In this document: piece by piece, positions 43,475 through 51,157 of the stretch
How positions within the stretch are numbered: the stretch's first letter is position 1
Layout: the number at the start of each line of letters is the position of its first letter
From: Verrucomicrobiota bacterium
GTDB lineage: Bacteria; Verrucomicrobiota; Verrucomicrobiia; Verrucomicrobiales; Akkermansiaceae
Assembly (NCBI GenBank): GCA_030835305.1
Contig: JAURPJ010000043.1
Span: 1 to 52,393 of the forward strand
DNA length: 52,393 bases
Direction of reading: 5' to 3'
Notes under the pieces: model-generated
Told to the model about the DNA's origin: nothing
Seen by the model: the letters and a program-made list of their open reading frames with translations, nothing else
Database searches by the model: none
Position numbers and translations under genes: made by a program

Positions 43475-45088
43475 TCACCCATTAGCTTTGCCCGGCTTAC
43501 TGTTGCCGAAGAGCGATTTCAGTTCAGTTACTTTGGTCAGGACGACCCGGCCATTTCGCTCGCTGGTGTTGCCACTCAGCGTGATCGGCGTTCCCACGTG
43601 ATAGGCCAGGTTGAATCCGTGGAAATCCTTGAAGCTCACTTCGATTCGTACCGACTCTTTTCCTTTCACGTCGATGTAGAAAACCTTGGCTTCGTCGAGA
43701 TTGTCCGACATGCGCAAGCGGCCCTGCACGGTCAGTTTTCCCAGACCAAATTTCACCCAACTCTCGAAGGGACGTTCCTGGAACTCATCGAATTCCCCGC
43801 CATCGAGGCCGGGCAAGGGGGTTGTCGAATTCGCAAAGGAATTGGAATCGATTCCGAACTTATTGAGCAGCGTCAGATGAAGTCGTCCCAGCTCCTGGTT
43901 TTTGGAATACCTGAGATAGCGCCCGGTTTTGAGCAATCCCCCGCCCTGTCCGGCAAGCACGATGGGAATCCGCTGCGCGGTGTGGTTGTCGCTGTGGCCC
44001 ATTCCCGAGCCGAAAAGAACAATGCTGTGATCAAGCAAGGACCCGTTGTGATCTTTGTAGGCCTTAAGCTTGTTCAGGAGATAGTCGAACTTCTCCATGT
44101 GCCACAGGCTGATCTTGAGAAGGGAATCGATGTTTTCCCGGCTGAAGTTCCGGAAGAAATGAGAGAGGTAATGATGCTGCTTTTTGATTCCGAGGAAATC
44201 AAAGATCATGCGGCTATTACTATTGCCAAGCATATAGCTGATGCAACGGGTCGAATCGGTCCACAAGGCCATCGCCATGACATCAAGCATCGCTTCCACT
44301 TGTTCGTTGAGATTCCCCGAACCTTCGGGGCGTTTCAGGCTGGAAAAATCAACTCCATTCGGACCGCTCACCGGAGTCATTTTTTCGAGCCGTTGTTCGG
44401 TTTCACGAACAGTCGTGAAATATTCCTCGAGAGTCTCCTGATCCTCGCGTCCCGCTTTCCGTTGCAGGGCTATGGCATCATCCCGGACCCGATCGAGAAG
44501 ACTGGCAACCTCCTCCCGTCGATTCGGGTCGCGCATGGGATTTCGAAAGAGACGGTCGAAGACCAATTGCGGATCACTTTCGCGCGGGATCCGATCGCCT
44601 TTCTCGTTATAAGAAATGTAACTGCAATCGATTTGATTCGTGAAAAGCCCTTCGGTGGTCAGCTCGAGCGAGCGATGCGCGGTGTCGCCTTTGATCTTGT
44701 CGGCGATCATCTGATCAACGGAAGCAGATTTTTTATTAGCGTGGTGACCGGCAAGGAAACGTCGGGTCGAATTACTGTGCGAAGAAAAACCGAAGTCGCC
44801 CATATTATCGAGAATGAGCAAATCATCCTTATGCTTGGCGAAAGGAGCCATCAGCGGCGACATACGAAAATCATTCTCCTTCCCGCCCTCAATATTCCAT
44901 GACGGAGGGTGAACCCCGTTCGGCTTGAACAAGGTCACAAACCGCAAGGGGGGAGCGGAATCACCTGCGAGGTCAGCCGTCGCGGCCTTCGCGCTGTTCT
45001 CCATGAGATTAAGAAAAGGAAGCGGGACTAGGGCGCCAGCGGCACCGCGGAGAAAGGTCCGGCGTTCGATGTTCCAGTTTTTACTCAT
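43475..45088 (-). CDS. DUF1552 family Tat-exported protein with C-terminal extension
   Basis: 537 residues from ATG 45088, which gives the Tat signal directly (NIERRTFLRGAAGALVPLPFLNLM); an upstream TTG at 45253 would add 55 unrelated residues antisense to nothing useful and is rejected. DUF1552 motifs: RFVTLFKPNGVHPPSWN, NSTRRFLAGHHANK, QLVFDRLFRNPMRDPNRR, EEYFTTVRETEQRLEK, VLFGSGMGHSDNH. The family normally ends near residue 440; here about 95 further residues form a beta-rich extension (FGLGKLTVQGRLRMSDN, VRIEVSFKDFHGFNLAYHV, GTPITLSGNTSERNGRVVL). It resembles no domain I can name. The gene overlaps the stop of the upstream DUF1592-type cytochrome by eight bases. That partner lacks the beta-rich insert seen in the other DUF1592 protein. 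Confidence 0.9.
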   Translation of the reverse strand: MSKNWNIERRTFLRGAAGALVPLPFLNLMENSAKAATADLAGDSAPPLRFVTLFKPNGVHPPSWNIEGGKENDFRMSPLMAPFAKHKDDLLILDNMGDFGFSSHSNSTRRFLAGHHANKKSASVDQMIADKIKGDTAHRSLELTTEGLFTNQIDCSYISYNEKGDRIPRESDPQLVFDRLFRNPMRDPNRREEVASLLDRVRDDAIALQRKAGREDQETLEEYFTTVRETEQRLEKMTPVSGPNGVDFSSLKRPEGSGNLNEQVEAMLDVMAMALWTDSTRCISYMLGNSNSRMIFDFLGIKKQHHYLSHFFRNFSRENIDSLLKISLWHMEKFDYLLNKLKAYKDHNGSLLDHSIVLFGSGMGHSDNHTAQRIPIVLAGQGGGLLKTGRYLRYSKNQELGRLHLTLLNKFGIDSNSFANSTTPLPGLDGGEFDEFQERPFESWVKFGLGKLTVQGRLRMSDNLDEAKVFYIDVKGKESVRIEVSFKDFHGFNLAYHVGTPITLSGNTSERNGRVVLTKVTELKSLFGNSKPGKANG

Positions 45089-47024
45089 GGCTGATGTTGA
45101 CACTCTCGATGATGGTTTCACGAAAGGGAAGGCTGTTTGCGATTTGTTGAAACAGGCTTTCCCAGGTCCCGTCGTTCTCGCACAAATTTTTGGTGAGAGC
45201 ATGGACAACCGCCTGATCGCTTCGGACCAGCTTTCGACACAAAGCATAGGCAAGAGTTTGCTCTACGATGTTGCGCACGATCGATTCGCGTTTTTTGGTA
45301 AGCAGGATTTGCTTTAGTTCCGAAAAAGTTTCAAACGCTTCCCCACTGGGAAGCTTTCCCGAGGTATCGATTTTCCGAGGCGCTTGCTTTGCATTCTTCT
45401 TCCGGTCGCTGGCGAGAAGGAATTGTCCGTTTTGATCATAGCCCTCCAAGGCAAACCCAAGGGGATCGATCTTCTCATGACAGCGGGCACAGCTGGTGTC
45501 ACTTCGATGGGCTTCAAACCGTTCACGGAAAGTCAGGTTCTTACCCCGCGGGCTGGCCTTGATCGGCGGAGTGTCCGCCGGGGGCTCTCCGATCTCCACA
45601 CCCAAAACACGCCGTAACATCCACGTTCCACGCTGGATGGGGCCTTGATTCATGGTCAGAATACCGGGCATGGTCAGCAGTCCGCCCCGACCTTCGGCAT
45701 GCCGCAATTCGAGTCTCTGATGGGGCGTTCGCTGGCGTTCAATTCCTTTGGCGTGCGAATAGCGTTTCATCCGCTGGCGGTCCTGACCATAGAAGCCGGA
45801 GGTGCCTTGATTCACAAAGGTCACCTTGGAATCGATCAACTCCATCACCGGTCGCTTTTCGGTGAAAAGGTAGTTGAGGAAATCAGTCGCCTGAGTTTTC
45901 AGAGCATGATGGCGGATGGGATCTTTGCCGACCAATTCGTCCAGACTGTTGATCCCAAGCCACTGCGTGCCGAAGCTCTCGGCCAAGCTCCGGGCCTTCG
46001 GAGAAGCAAGCATTCGGGTGACTTGTGCGTTGAGCACCTTCTCGTTGCCGAGCGATCCGCCGATTGCAAGCCGGGTCAGCTCGTCATCCGGGCGGTCCTC
46101 CCACAGAAAATACGAAAGGCGTTCCGCCAGTTCGAAGTGATCGACCGCCTGCTGCCTGCCAGGCTCTCCTTTCATGAGAAGGCCCCGGTAAAGAAACCGG
46201 GGAGACATCAAAATGGCCTTGAGCTCGAACTTGGTTGCGGCGAGGAGTTCGACTCCCTCCTTCCCGGTGATTCCCAAAAGGATCTTCGAAAGTTGTTCTT
46301 CCGAAGCAGGACGACGCAAGGCCCGTGGAACGAAGTTGCGAATTAAATTCCCGGCCTGCTGCTGCGACAGGTCATCCGGCTGCCAATCATCAGACAAAGA
46401 TTCACCCATCAGCTCGCTGAGCTGCTTCCTGCTGCTTTTTGCAAAGAGCTTCTCAAGTGCCGCATTACCCAGATGAAGGTACTGATCCCAGATGTTTGGA
46501 GATAGGCGCGCGCGATGCGTATCATTGATAAACCCGCTCTCACCGGGCGGATCGGTGGGAAGTAGTTTGAGCACCAGCGATGAGTCGCTCACTACGGTTT
46601 GCTCGGCCTTGGCCACCGCGACTTCGAGATCAAATCCAAAGAGCGAGCGCAGGGTATTGCGATATTCGGGTCCCGAAAGGCGACGCGGTTTGAAGACAGA
46701 CGCCTCCGCCTCGATACTCGCCAGTGAACGTTCCTGGTACCAGGTGATGATCGTTTTTTGGTCAGCCTCACTGAGTGGCGTTTCATCTTCCGGAGGCATC
46801 TCTCCGGCTTCGATGACCTCAACCACCGTTCCCCAAAGCTCGAAATTGGCATCGGCATCCTTCTCCGTCAGGATTCTGGAGAAGTCGACCTTACCCTTCA
46901 CTTTCTCACCACCGTGACACTTCAGGCAAGAGCTTTCCAAAATCGGACGGACCTTTTCCTCAAATGCTGCAAGCGGGGCCGAAAAAGCGACCGCAAAAAC
47001 AAGCGAGAGAGCAAAATTTCCCAT
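45081..47024 (-). CDS. Short DUF1592-type planctomycete cytochrome
   Basis: A 647-residue exported cytochrome (signal MGNFALSLVFAVAFSAPLAA). PSCyt1 heme CLKCH (33-37); a DUF1587-like stretch (PRRLSGPEYRNTLRSLFGFD); DUF1595/DUF1592 (RNFVPRALRRPASEEQL, ELAERLSYFLWEDRPDDEL, ELIDSKVTFVNQGTSGFYG); DUF1588 (RGGLLTMPGILTMNQG, second heme motif CARCH in SCARCHEKIDPLGFALEGYD); DUF1585 at the end (KRESIVRNIVEQTLAYALCRKL). About 160 residues shorter than the paralogue at 39332-41755, because the beta-rich segment after DUF1587 is missing. It is upstream of, and overlaps by eight bases, the extended DUF1552 gene. It diverges from the cytochrome gene at 47155 with about 130 bases between the starts. Confidence 0.93.
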   Translation of the reverse strand: MGNFALSLVFAVAFSAPLAAFEEKVRPILESSCLKCHGGEKVKGKVDFSRILTEKDADANFELWGTVVEVIEAGEMPPEDETPLSEADQKTIITWYQERSLASIEAEASVFKPRRLSGPEYRNTLRSLFGFDLEVAVAKAEQTVVSDSSLVLKLLPTDPPGESGFINDTHRARLSPNIWDQYLHLGNAALEKLFAKSSRKQLSELMGESLSDDWQPDDLSQQQAGNLIRNFVPRALRRPASEEQLSKILLGITGKEGVELLAATKFELKAILMSPRFLYRGLLMKGEPGRQQAVDHFELAERLSYFLWEDRPDDELTRLAIGGSLGNEKVLNAQVTRMLASPKARSLAESFGTQWLGINSLDELVGKDPIRHHALKTQATDFLNYLFTEKRPVMELIDSKVTFVNQGTSGFYGQDRQRMKRYSHAKGIERQRTPHQRLELRHAEGRGGLLTMPGILTMNQGPIQRGTWMLRRVLGVEIGEPPADTPPIKASPRGKNLTFRERFEAHRSDTSCARCHEKIDPLGFALEGYDQNGQFLLASDRKKNAKQAPRKIDTSGKLPSGEAFETFSELKQILLTKKRESIVRNIVEQTLAYALCRKLVRSDQAVVHALTKNLCENDGTWESLFQQIANSLPFRETIIESVNISHE

Positions 47025-47154
47025 ACCGGATCAATTTACGGGGGAAGGCATCATGATCTCTCAGGGAAGCCAAGGATCGCCATCCCGACTGCCGGCCTTT
47101 GGACCGTGGCATCCATAACCAGGGAAGATTTAGAGTTTCGCCTACGTTAAATTC

Positions 47155-49635
47155 ATGGTTACTCTGCCTCATTCGCCGTTGAAAACTCCTTCCCGCCTAA
47201 AACGACCACTTCTGATTCTGATTTCTTCCTCACTGTTTTTCAGTGGAATCGCTGGTGCCAGGGAGAAGGGAATTTCACTGACCACCGATCATTGGTCATT
47301 CCAGCCGCTGGCCTCTGAGCACAGTCATGCCGGAATCGATGCCTTTCTGAAGGAAGCACTGGCCGGCAAAAATTTGAGACCGTCCGATCGCGCCGACCGT
47401 GCCACCCTTATTCGTCGGCTCTTTCTGGTGATGTTGGGGCTCCCGCCATCACCGGAGGAGGTGGAGCGTTTTATCAATGACGAATCTCCCAAGGCATGGG
47501 AAGAACTTGTGGATCGCGTTTTAGCCAGCCCCCATTACGGAGAACGAATGGCACGGCACTGGCTCGATCTCACCCGCTTTGCCGAGAGTAATGGCTTCGA
47601 GACCAACCGGGAACGTCCCAACGCGTGGCGCTTCCGCGACTACGTAATCGAATCCTTCAACCAAGACAAACCCTACGATCAGTTCATCAAGGAGCATCTC
47701 GCGGGAGATGCCCTGGGAGCTGACATCGGAACCGGGTTCCTCGTGGCCGGACCCTACGACATCGTCAAAAGCCCGGACCCGAACCTCACTTTAATGCAGC
47801 GGCAAGATGAGTTGGCGGACATGATCAACACCACCGGCACCGCCTTTCTTGGAATGACCATCGGCTGCGCACGCTGTCACGATCATAAGTTCGATCCGAT
47901 CAGCCAGCAGGACTACTATTCAATGCAGGCGGTTTTCGCGGGCGTGAAATTTGGTGAAAGACCGGTCACGAAGCAGGTCACCCCGGAAAGCGAAAAACAG
48001 CTGGCCACTTTACATAAGTCGTTGATTACCGCGAGGAATGAACTGAAAAAACTGAAAGCGATCGCAGCGAACAAAGAAGGAGACATTCCACAGCGACGTC
48101 CTCCGGTGAACGCCCGGATGAACACGGAAGCCTTCGAAGCCACACCCGCAAAATTTGTCCGATTTACCATCAGGCGCACCAACAGCTCCGAACCCTGCCT
48201 CGATGAACTCGCTGTCTTTGCCCGCGGTGGAGAGAATGTCGCCCTCGCAAAATCCGGGGCCATTGCGACCTCGTCAGGCGATCTGCAAGGCTACCCCATT
48301 CATCAACTGGCTCACCTTAATGACGGCAAAACGGGAAACAATTCGAGCTGGATTTCCAACCGGCCCGGCAAAGGCTGGGTCCAAATCGAGTTTGCCAAAG
48401 TGTCACCGGTCGAGCGAATCGAATGGTCCAGAGACCAGGACGGCCGCTTCGTCGACCGGATCGCAGTTGATTACCTGATCGAATTATCGGTTGATGGAGA
48501 TCACTGGGACCTCGCGGCAAGCTCCGAGGACCGCTCCCCCTTCGACGAGAAAGCCAACCCGAACGCCTTTCTCAGCAAGCTTGGCGAGCAGGAAGCCAAT
48601 CAAGCCCGCAAGCTCATCGCTAGCATCGAGAACACCCAATCACGCATCGCCAAACTCCAAAACGGCGTGAAAGCCTGGGTGGCAAATTTCTCCAAACCCG
48701 GCGCAACCCATCGCCTGCACCGGGGTGACCCAATGGCGAAACGGGAGGAAGTGCCACCGGATGCCTTGAAGGTGATCGGGTCTCTCGATCTTGCCATGGA
48801 CACGCCCGAACAAGCGCGTCGACTGGCGCTCGCCGATTGGATCACCCGCAAAGAAAATCCACTAACCGCACGGGTGGCGGTGAACCGTCTTTGGCAGTTC
48901 GTTTTTGGAATCGGGATCGTGGACACTCCCAGCGATTTTGGGACAAACGGAACCCTGCCGACCCACCCCGGGCTCTTGGACTGGCTGGCGTCCGACTTCA
49001 TGGCACACGGATGGTCGATGAAACACACCCTGCGCCTTCTGCTAAACTCGGAGGCCTTCCAGCGGTCAAGCCAACCCAATTCCACGGCCGCCCGCATCGA
49101 TGCCACCAGCCGATACCTGTGGAGATTCCCCCCGCGTCGTCTCGAAGCCGGAGCCATTCGAGATAGCATGCTCGCAGCCGCTGGCACCCTGGACTTGAAA
49201 ATGGGAGGGCCGGGATTTCACCTCTTTGAAGTCGATCGCGAGAACGTGGTTCATTATCACCCCAAAGAGGAAACCGGTCCGGCGGAGTGGCGTCGCATGA
49301 TCTACCTCTTCAAAATCCGACAAGAGCAGGATGCCGTCTTTGGGGCCTTTGACTGCCCGGATGGCAATCAGGTCGTTCCGACCCGTAATCGTTCAACCAC
49401 GCCCCTGCAGGCTCTCAATCTTTTCAATAGCCGCTTTACGATGCAACAGGCGGAAAAACTGGCGGAACGTCTCAAAGGTACGCAATCTCCCGTAGCAAGT
49501 GGTTTCGAACTACTCTATAACCGGCCCGCGACCGCCGAGGAACTGGCAGACTCCGAAACGTTTATCGGTGAACATGGCCTTGTTTCCTTCTGCCGCGCCA
49601 TGCTGAACACCAGTGAATTCCTCTTTATTTTCTAA
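47155..49635 (+). CDS. DUF1549/DUF1553 protein with F5/8-type C (discoidin) domain
   Basis: An 826-residue exported protein; the signal is preceded by a basic stretch (LKRPLLILISSSLFFSGIAGA, about 15-35). Unlike the other two DUF1549/DUF1553 proteins here it has no N-terminal PSCyt1 heme domain and starts directly with DUF1549 (WSFQPLAS, LGLPPSPEEVERF, YGERMARHWLDLTRFAESNG), containing one CxxCH (CARCH, 238-242, in GCARCHDHKFDPIS). Residues about 325-465 form a discoidin-like domain: KFVRFTIRRTNSSEPCLDEL, NVALAKSGAIATSSG, HLNDGKTGNNSSWIS, GKGWVQIEFAKVSPVERIEW. DUF1553 follows (ARRLALADWITRKENPLTARVAV, RRLEAGAIRDSMLAAAG). Discoidin domains often bind galactose-type glycans or surfaces. Its TAA is directly followed by the ATG of the DUF1501 gene. 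Confidence 0.92.
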   Translation: MVTLPHSPLKTPSRLKRPLLILISSSLFFSGIAGAREKGISLTTDHWSFQPLASEHSHAGIDAFLKEALAGKNLRPSDRADRATLIRRLFLVMLGLPPSPEEVERFINDESPKAWEELVDRVLASPHYGERMARHWLDLTRFAESNGFETNRERPNAWRFRDYVIESFNQDKPYDQFIKEHLAGDALGADIGTGFLVAGPYDIVKSPDPNLTLMQRQDELADMINTTGTAFLGMTIGCARCHDHKFDPISQQDYYSMQAVFAGVKFGERPVTKQVTPESEKQLATLHKSLITARNELKKLKAIAANKEGDIPQRRPPVNARMNTEAFEATPAKFVRFTIRRTNSSEPCLDELAVFARGGENVALAKSGAIATSSGDLQGYPIHQLAHLNDGKTGNNSSWISNRPGKGWVQIEFAKVSPVERIEWSRDQDGRFVDRIAVDYLIELSVDGDHWDLAASSEDRSPFDEKANPNAFLSKLGEQEANQARKLIASIENTQSRIAKLQNGVKAWVANFSKPGATHRLHRGDPMAKREEVPPDALKVIGSLDLAMDTPEQARRLALADWITRKENPLTARVAVNRLWQFVFGIGIVDTPSDFGTNGTLPTHPGLLDWLASDFMAHGWSMKHTLRLLLNSEAFQRSSQPNSTAARIDATSRYLWRFPPRRLEAGAIRDSMLAAAGTLDLKMGGPGFHLFEVDRENVVHYHPKEETGPAEWRRMIYLFKIRQEQDAVFGAFDCPDGNQVVPTRNRSTTPLQALNLFNSRFTMQQAEKLAERLKGTQSPVASGFELLYNRPATAEELADSETFIGEHGLVSFCRAMLNTSEFLFIF

Positions 49636-51138
49636 ATGATTGATCCCCGTCACCTTCTCGACCGCCGCAATTTCCTCTCGCATTCCGTGAGTGGACTGGG
49701 CGGAGTGGCTCTGGCATCTCTTTTGGGCCGGGAAGGACTTCTTGGAGCCGGAAGGCTCCGGGAAAGTGCGGCGGGCAAAATGCCCATCCGGCCTTCGATT
49801 GACCCTGCCTACCCCCATGCTCCCCGCATTCCCCATACCGAGCCAAGAGCCAAGCAGGTTCTGATGATCTTTTGCTCCGGAGCGATCAGTCAGGTCGACA
49901 CTTGGGACTTTAAGCCGGAACTCATCAAACGTCACGGCCAGCCCATGCCGGGCGGTGACAAACTCATCACCTTCCAGGGACAGCAGGGGAACTTAATGAA
50001 GAGCCCGTGGGAATTCAAACCGCGCGGGCAAAGTGGCAAGATGGTCACGGACCTTCTCCCCAGGCTTGGAAATCTTGCGGACGAGATGTGCTTTCTCCAC
50101 GGCATGACCGGTAAGACCAATACCCACGGACCAGGTGAGAACTTCATGTGCACCGGATTCACACTGGATGGTTTTCCAAGCGCCGGCGCCTGGACAACTT
50201 ATGCCCTCGGCAGCGAAGCAGATGATTTACCGGCCTACGTCGCCATTCCGGACGTCCGCGGGACCCCCCAATCAAGTGTGAACTGCTGGGGGCCGGGCTT
50301 CCTGCCGGCAGCCTTCCAGGGCACCAGCTTCAATGCGGCCAAACCGGTGCGAAATCTCTCCATCCCAAACGGGATCACCGGAACCACAGACGCTGCGACC
50401 CGGGCATTTCTTCAACGACAGAACCATCGTCATCTTCAAAATCACGTCGGGGACTCTCAGCTGGCGGCACGAATCGCGAGCTACGAATTGGCCGCGCGCA
50501 TGCAGCTCAGCATCCCCGAGATAACCGACTTAAACAGCGAGCCAGATTACATTCTCCGGGAATATGGAGCCGACGAATCAGGCAATAAAATCCTGGATCT
50601 CCGCGCCGCCTACGGGCGCAATTGTATCTTGGCGCGGCGTCTGATTGAGCGGGGCGTGCGATTTGTGCAACTGTTCAGCGGCGCCTATCAAACCGGCGGG
50701 GAGGGAGTGAGCAACTGGGATGGCCACAAGAAAATTAAAGAGCAATATGACATTCATGGGCCGGTCCTCGATCAGCCAACCGCGGCGCTTCTAAAAGACC
50801 TCAAATCCCGGGGCCTCCTCGAAGACACCCTTGTCGTTTTCTGTTCCGAATTTGGCCGGATGCCAACCTTCCAAAAAGGTGCCAGCGGACGGGATCACAA
50901 CCCCGATGGCTTCACCGCCTGGCTGGCCGGAGCCGGCGTAAAAGCCCCGTTCAGTTACGGAGCGACGGATGAATTCAGCCATAAAGCTGTGGAAGGAGTG
51001 ACCAGCGTTTACGATTTCTACGCCACCATTCTCCACATTCTGGGCCTCGATCACGAACGCCTGAGCTTCTATCACAATGGAATCGAACGTCGCCTCACCG
51101 ACGTGCACGGCGGAGTGATCAAAGAAATCCTCGCCTAA
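49636..51138 (+). CDS. DUF1501 family Tat-exported protein
   Basis: A 500-residue Tat substrate ([25 protein letters not shown]). DUF1501 motifs are present, but the first differs from its two relatives: [21 protein letters not shown], with GAISQ in place of GGPSH. Later motifs are [14 protein letters not shown] and [19 protein letters not shown]. It also has a larger variable region ([19 protein letters not shown]). Its ATG starts on the base after the stop of the discoidin-bearing cytochrome, so the pair is translationally coupled. It faces a convergent gene 20 bases away. Change at the first motif may alter a metal or substrate contact; this is inference. Confidence 0.93.
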   Translation: MIDPRHLLDRRNFLSHSVSGLGGVALASLLGREGLLGAGRLRESAAGKMPIRPSIDPAYPHAPRIPHTEPRAKQVLMIFCSGAISQVDTWDFKPELIKRHGQPMPGGDKLITFQGQQGNLMKSPWEFKPRGQSGKMVTDLLPRLGNLADEMCFLHGMTGKTNTHGPGENFMCTGFTLDGFPSAGAWTTYALGSEADDLPAYVAIPDVRGTPQSSVNCWGPGFLPAAFQGTSFNAAKPVRNLSIPNGITGTTDAATRAFLQRQNHRHLQNHVGDSQLAARIASYELAARMQLSIPEITDLNSEPDYILREYGADESGNKILDLRAAYGRNCILARRLIERGVRFVQLFSGAYQTGGEGVSNWDGHKKIKEQYDIHGPVLDQPTAALLKDLKSRGLLEDTLVVFCSEFGRMPTFQKGASGRDHNPDGFTAWLAGAGVKAPFSYGATDEFSHKAVEGVTSVYDFYATILHILGLDHERLSFYHNGIERRLTDVHGGVIKEILA

Positions 51139-51157
51139 GAGGCTGTCCACTCTTCGC

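Noticed and set aside
43598-44902. A 434-codon plus-strand open frame
   Set aside because: Antisense shadow of the DUF1552 gene, which has clear family motifs and coupling to its neighbour.
45089-45253. Upstream TTG start for the extended DUF1552 gene
   Set aside because: The extra 55 residues overlap the preceding cytochrome gene and lack a signal; ATG 45088 starts the Tat signal exactly.
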